Assembly (NCBI GenBank): GCA_947396885.1
Contig: OX377202.1
Coordinates: forward strand, 106,266,198 to 106,330,197
DNA from: Heligmosomoides polygyrus polygyrus
Taxonomy: Eukaryota > Nematoda > Chromadorea > Rhabditida > Heligmosomidae
DNA length: 64,000 nt
Reading direction: 5' to 3'
Under the pieces are notes generated by a model. The model did no database searches, was not told the DNA's origin, and saw nothing but the letters and a program-made list of their open reading frames with translations. Numbering within the stretch: position 1 is the first letter of the stretch; every line of letters begins with the position of its first letter. A program made the translations under genes and the position numbers. Positions 62,401-64,000 of this stretch are shown here, piece by piece.

Positions 62401-64000
62401 ACGTTCAAAGAAGCACAGCACAGGTTAATGTGGTCGATTAATAACAAGATTGCAACAGGAATTCAGCCCATGCACAATCAAGCGAGTCTGAAATGGAAGG
62501 TCTTAAATGGATGCACGGCGCAATCTTGACCATTTGCGCGTCACCGAAACCTTCGTTATCCCGTGCTTTCATATGAGTTCCATACACCTACAAAGCTTCA
62601 CTAGCAGCAATGTTAGAACCTCTCAAGCAGTACATACATTTTCAAGGAGACCCTGCATTTTGATGCTAGCTGAAGAGCGTTTTCAAGTTTGAACTCCGAA
62701 AAAAGCACAAATCAATCGATACGACCACTTCATTGAGAAATTATGAAAAGAATTCGAGCGAAACACAACCAGTCGAGTGCAAAATGCAAGAATTTTACGA
62801 GTCCCTCCTTCTTTGGGCCTATTCATACTTCGCGACAAGAGCGACTCGTCGCCCGTGCAAAATCTGCATATCGACCAAATCCAAGCGTGCGCTGCCGAAA
62901 AGTATTCACACTCGAGCGCCGGCGCTGTCGCTTCAATCGCTCCAGTCGCTGCTGTCGCCTTTTTATACTTCCGCGCGCTGCGCTCTCGTCGCTGCTGTCG
63001 CGAAGTATGAACAAGCCCTTAAGCTGTCATATAGCCCTTAACTTCTTCAATACCTTTACTGTGAGCAAAGTTATCACCTTTTAAACAGACCTTTGAGACA
63101 CCCTAAATAAAATTTAAGTGTTGTTCATATAAGGGTAGGTGAATTTTTAAATTTTTAAAGAAAGTCATATTAAATTACACGGACAAAAAAAATATTTCCA
63201 CCTTCAAGAACTCTCTAGTTAAATCTGAAGGACGCTCGTTTTGATATGAAAGATTTTCATTTTTTTTTTTCAAGATTTATTTCCAAAAACCTCCAGGCCT
63301 AGAAAAGTGCCCAATTTTACGTTAAAAACTGTTAAAAAATCGTAAAATTATGTAAATTGCCAACATATGAATAGCAAACTCACAGCTCTTCGCTCTGTCG
63401 CGCTCAGCAACAAGTACCTCGGATCGAACACAATCTTCGACAGCTCCTTCTCGAACGTGCTGCCCGTCGCCACTCCTTTCTCGCCGAGCATCGTTTTGAA
63501 TTGAATAAGGCGTTCTTCAAGCGGCATCTGAACAGAAGGCATTCACATCTCCGGCTTAAACATCGCCACCACGGCTCGCCTACCTTCTCGCGATCCCGCT
63601 GAGCTTGCAATTCAGCAGCGACGGCTGGGTCGACGGGCTTCTCGAGCATCTGACGCACTGGCTTCTCCTTAAGCTGAGAAACATGAGGCCCCTATCACGA
63701 CAAGGGGAACGCAACAGCAGCCACATGACTGATACCTTCTCCTTCTTCTGTTGAGCCAGTAGCGCCTCCTTCTTCCGCTCCGAGCGACTCTTCTTCTTCG
63801 GAGGGCCACCGTCCTCACCCTCGTCGTCGTCGGACCCGTCGTCAGAGTCGCCCGCCGCAGCAGCAGCAGTAGCAGCAGTGTTATTCTCCTTCTCGGGCTC
63901 ATCTGAATGGAGAGGAGAAAGAGAAGTTGCTCACAGTTGCTAAAGGTGAATAGAGCCTTACTCCAACCTTTCTTCACTTCAGGGCACCTGCTCACAAGCA
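53410..64000 (-). CDS. tcer-1: Transcription elongation regulator 1 (TCERG1/CA150 orthologue), 3' part
   Basis: Thirteen exons in phase on the minus strand: from the edge to 63962, 63902-63736, 63673-63584, 63527-63384, 59958-59840, 59735-59585, 59492-59313, 58128-58057, 57999-57895, 57592-57471, 57403-57256, 57197-57036 and 53559-53410 (TGA at 53412-53410); about 548 codons. An acidic/basic linker (SDDGSDDDEGEDGGPPKKK) is followed by six FF domains in order. Examples are FEKELSKIVFDPRYLLL (FF1), DPRFKAVEKMRDREDLFNEF (FF2), DERFKAVESSSSREQMF (FF3), WHEARRVLRKDERY (FF4), TQTRWKDARRII (FF5) and LLKETKIITYKSK...NDKRW (FF6). In TCERG1 the FF domains bind phosphorylated RNA polymerase II tail and splicing factors in the nucleus; C. 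elegans tcer-1 also acts in germline-linked longevity. WW domains lie beyond the window. Introns are unusually repeat-rich. Confidence 0.95.
53640..54345. repeat. ATCGATATCGATT block in the last tcer-1 intron
   Basis: Diverged units such as CTAATCGATATCGATTTTCC. A MITE-like unit (53925-54082) with ends AGGTCTGTCCATACTTCGCG and inverse GCGAAGTATGAACAGGCCCT sits inside; its core holds CGATCG and AAAATCG phrases. Confidence 0.6.
53925..54082. mobile_element. MITE with CATACTTCGCGA arms, copy 1
   Basis: Arms CCATACTTCGCGACGGGAGC and inverse. Same subfamily as 62815-63018. Left flank TAA; the right flank (TGG) no longer matches. Confidence 0.55.
54357..54416 (-). ncRNA. Possible hammerhead-like motif in the Penelope 3' region
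   Basis: Minus strand reads CTGAAGAAGGCGATCCAGCC then GAAACGTTAGC: a CUGANGA box, a GGC/GCC stem with a 6-nt loop, and a GAAA box, the core order of a hammerhead ribozyme. A convincing stem III and cleavage triplet were not found by eye. Penelope-like elements are known to carry hammerheads, so the idea has precedent; this instance is speculative. Confidence 0.25.
54603..56066 (-). CDS. Penelope-like reverse transcriptase with C-terminal GIY-YIG endonuclease
   Basis: 487 codons without a break (the frame itself opens about 20 codons earlier, without ATG). RT motifs: IKVRPIVSCVGGPTDKI, FDFVALYTNV (first catalytic Asp region), RGLAMGQRLAPTLAV, and the catalytic box YCRYMDDCFIV. The C-terminal part has Cys-rich NRLYDRTCGTPNCVVCPGG and the GIY-YIG nuclease GIVYLI...EYIGETGR...RIKEHL. 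This RT-then-GIY-YIG order defines EN-plus Penelope-like elements. A long undamaged frame suggests recent insertion, although the copy is 5'-truncated. Confidence 0.9.
   Translation of the reverse strand: MASVNPAAIKVRPIVSCVGGPTDKIGWLLNSVLGQLLKFIPAHLSNTNMFLECLRRTRLSTTCVMESFDFVALYTNVSNDSAMEAIFELFSQHQGAINMFGFSISQLMTLLKECLSCNIFRWSGRYFAQIRGLAMGQRLAPTLAVAFMSKIEAPVVSRLPLLYCRYMDDCFIVTATQYEMDKCFEIMNSQSEYIKLTREKPCGNWLPFLNVQVQLAGNSYITKWYRKPSCKNIIVHSRSAHPHRTKEAVVRNMFRTAASVCTGEGERNESLEVAREIAVLNGYSLRKPSFRPRGRAVQESGTTPTTKIPFLVPFVSDEVSTSIRKCLRRSGLENVVAVIDLPPDNLKTRLVRNRLYDRTCGTPNCVVCPGGKEGDYTVSGIVYLISCQACGEEYIGETGRPLHVRIKEHLDGKEKLRASTALGYHRINCHGGEDFGVGVRVLGREVQTSARKALEAFWIYSRGPKVNRKGECLYIARELKPYLSLAF
56131..57000. 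repeat. ATCGATATCGATTAG block in the last tcer-1 intron
   Basis: About twenty diverged units, many of the form AAATCGATATCGATTAG with a variable spacer such as GATGCGCG. Spacing is about 25-60 bp. Non-coding. Confidence 0.65.
57729..57862. mobile_element. PIF/Harbinger-like MITE, copy 5, in a tcer-1 intron
   Basis: 134 bp, left end AGCCCTGTTTATACTTCGTC, right end inverse with GGCCCCG, TAA on both sides (57726-57728, 57863-57865). It makes up most of the 302-nt intron 57593-57894. Confidence 0.75.
58180..58830. repeat. Higher-order ~130-bp repeat with ATCGATATCGATTAGCC
   Basis: In a tcer-1 intron. Units near 58200, 58340, 58470, 58605 and 58745 share CGAAAACGATCGATATCGATT, AGCCAGCG, then AGGAAAC...CTTTAGGG and GTTTACACTTGAT. 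This is the most regular of the ATCGAT blocks. 58831-59312 continues more weakly. Confidence 0.65.
60010..60400. repeat. AT-rich dispersed repeat with foldback core
   Basis: GCGATTTTCGTCTATTTGATAG and an inverse AATCAAATAACAATCGCG surround TGACACTGTTTG-type sequence, as at 9040-9310 and 45030-45230. Intron of tcer-1. Confidence 0.5.
60608..61522 (-). mobile_element. Tc1/mariner-superfamily element with ~90-bp inverted ends, 915 bp
   Basis: Ends CAGAGTGACCCAAAATAACG and (inverse right) CAGGGTGAACCAAAATAACG, similarity extending about 90 bp inward. TA at 60606-60607 and 61523-61524. Minus-strand relics read ILFMDEKLFTVEKAHNR, MVWGGICASG, DEDMYQRDILE and GILEARVGVKRHR in shifting frames. The N-terminal DNA-binding domain is absent. 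It split the host repeat between TTGCATTTTA and ACTCTATTGATTGTG. Confidence 0.8.
61899..61968 (-). mobile_element. tRNA-derived SINE head, family D, best copy
   Basis: 70-nt tRNA-like segment with a 7-bp acceptor stem (GCGCCGG with CTGGCGC, one wobble), an anticodon-like stem CTGC/GCAG and box B GCCGGTTCGAGTCCC. The tail GAGTTTTGATCGCAACAAAA is shared with 8111-8183. D and T stems are poor, so a SINE is preferred over a working tRNA. Confidence 0.5.
62089..62212. repeat. Perfect 59-bp inverted repeat with 6-nt loop
   Basis: 62089-62147 and 62154-62212 are exact reverse complements, loop CCTGTA. The arms include GGAGCGGCTGGTAGAGAGGC. Confidence 0.9.
62815..63018. mobile_element. MITE with CATACTTCGCGA arms, copy 2
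   Basis: 204 bp, GGGCCTATTCATACTTCGCG at the left and inverse CGCGAAGTATGAACAAGCCC at the right; flanks TTT and TTA. Internal repeats of GTCGCTNNNGTCGC type. Confidence 0.6.

Larger units (their letters stand above)
60445..63105. mobile_element. Composite of a CAGGGTGTCT-ended TIR element with later insertions
   Basis: Left end CAGGGTGTCTTAAGAATG at 60445; right end, inverse of GGGTGTCTCAAAGGTCTG, at about 63090-63105. Inside are TCGATTGATTGTG-type phrases, a Tc1-like element, a SINE, a 124-bp palindrome and a MITE. It fills most of the 3.4-kb tcer-1 intron. Confidence 0.55.

Overview
The window reads as a nematode genome, most likely a parasitic clade V (hookworm-like strongylid) species. 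The species call is inference. It rests on small multi-exon genes with GT-AG introns, many repeat-filled introns, mariner, Tc3-like, RTE, Penelope-like and BEL-like remnants, and a clear transcription elongation regulator 1 (tcer-1/TCERG1) orthologue. There is no bacterial or viral gene organisation. Most long open frames are transposon debris or antisense shadows; the host genes only appear when splice sites and exon phases are followed by eye.

Layout. (1) 1-321, minus: an open frame running off the left edge, unrecognised. (2) 1147-5410, plus: the 3' five exons of a proton-coupled amino-acid transporter (SLC36/PAT-like), with a complete but dead mariner in its largest visible intron. (3) 5411-11100: intergenic repeats (ATCGAT-rich degenerate repeats, tRNA-derived SINE pieces, PIF/Harbinger-like MITEs), ending in a TATA box. 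(4) 11177-46815, plus: a reconstructed 24-exon gene, 971 codons plus stop, coding for a secreted, extremely proline-rich N-terminal half and a cysteine-containing C-terminal half with a hydrophobic tail. I recognise no family. Its introns hold a Penelope-like fragment, a BEL-like gag remnant, a Tc3-like transposon, a second mariner and many foldback elements. (5) 46816-53409: intergenic repeats, a hAT-like non-autonomous element and a 5'-truncated RTE retrotransposon. (6) 53410-64000, minus: the last 13 exons of tcer-1, with six FF domains. Its last intron contains a same-strand Penelope-like element (RT plus GIY-YIG); another holds a nest of DNA-transposon derivatives.

The three recognisable host genes have no evident shared pathway. 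The main points of interest are the unfamiliar 24-exon gene (in-frame micro-exons and an apparent internal early end) and the dense nested ecology of small inverted-repeat elements, several with visible target-site duplications.
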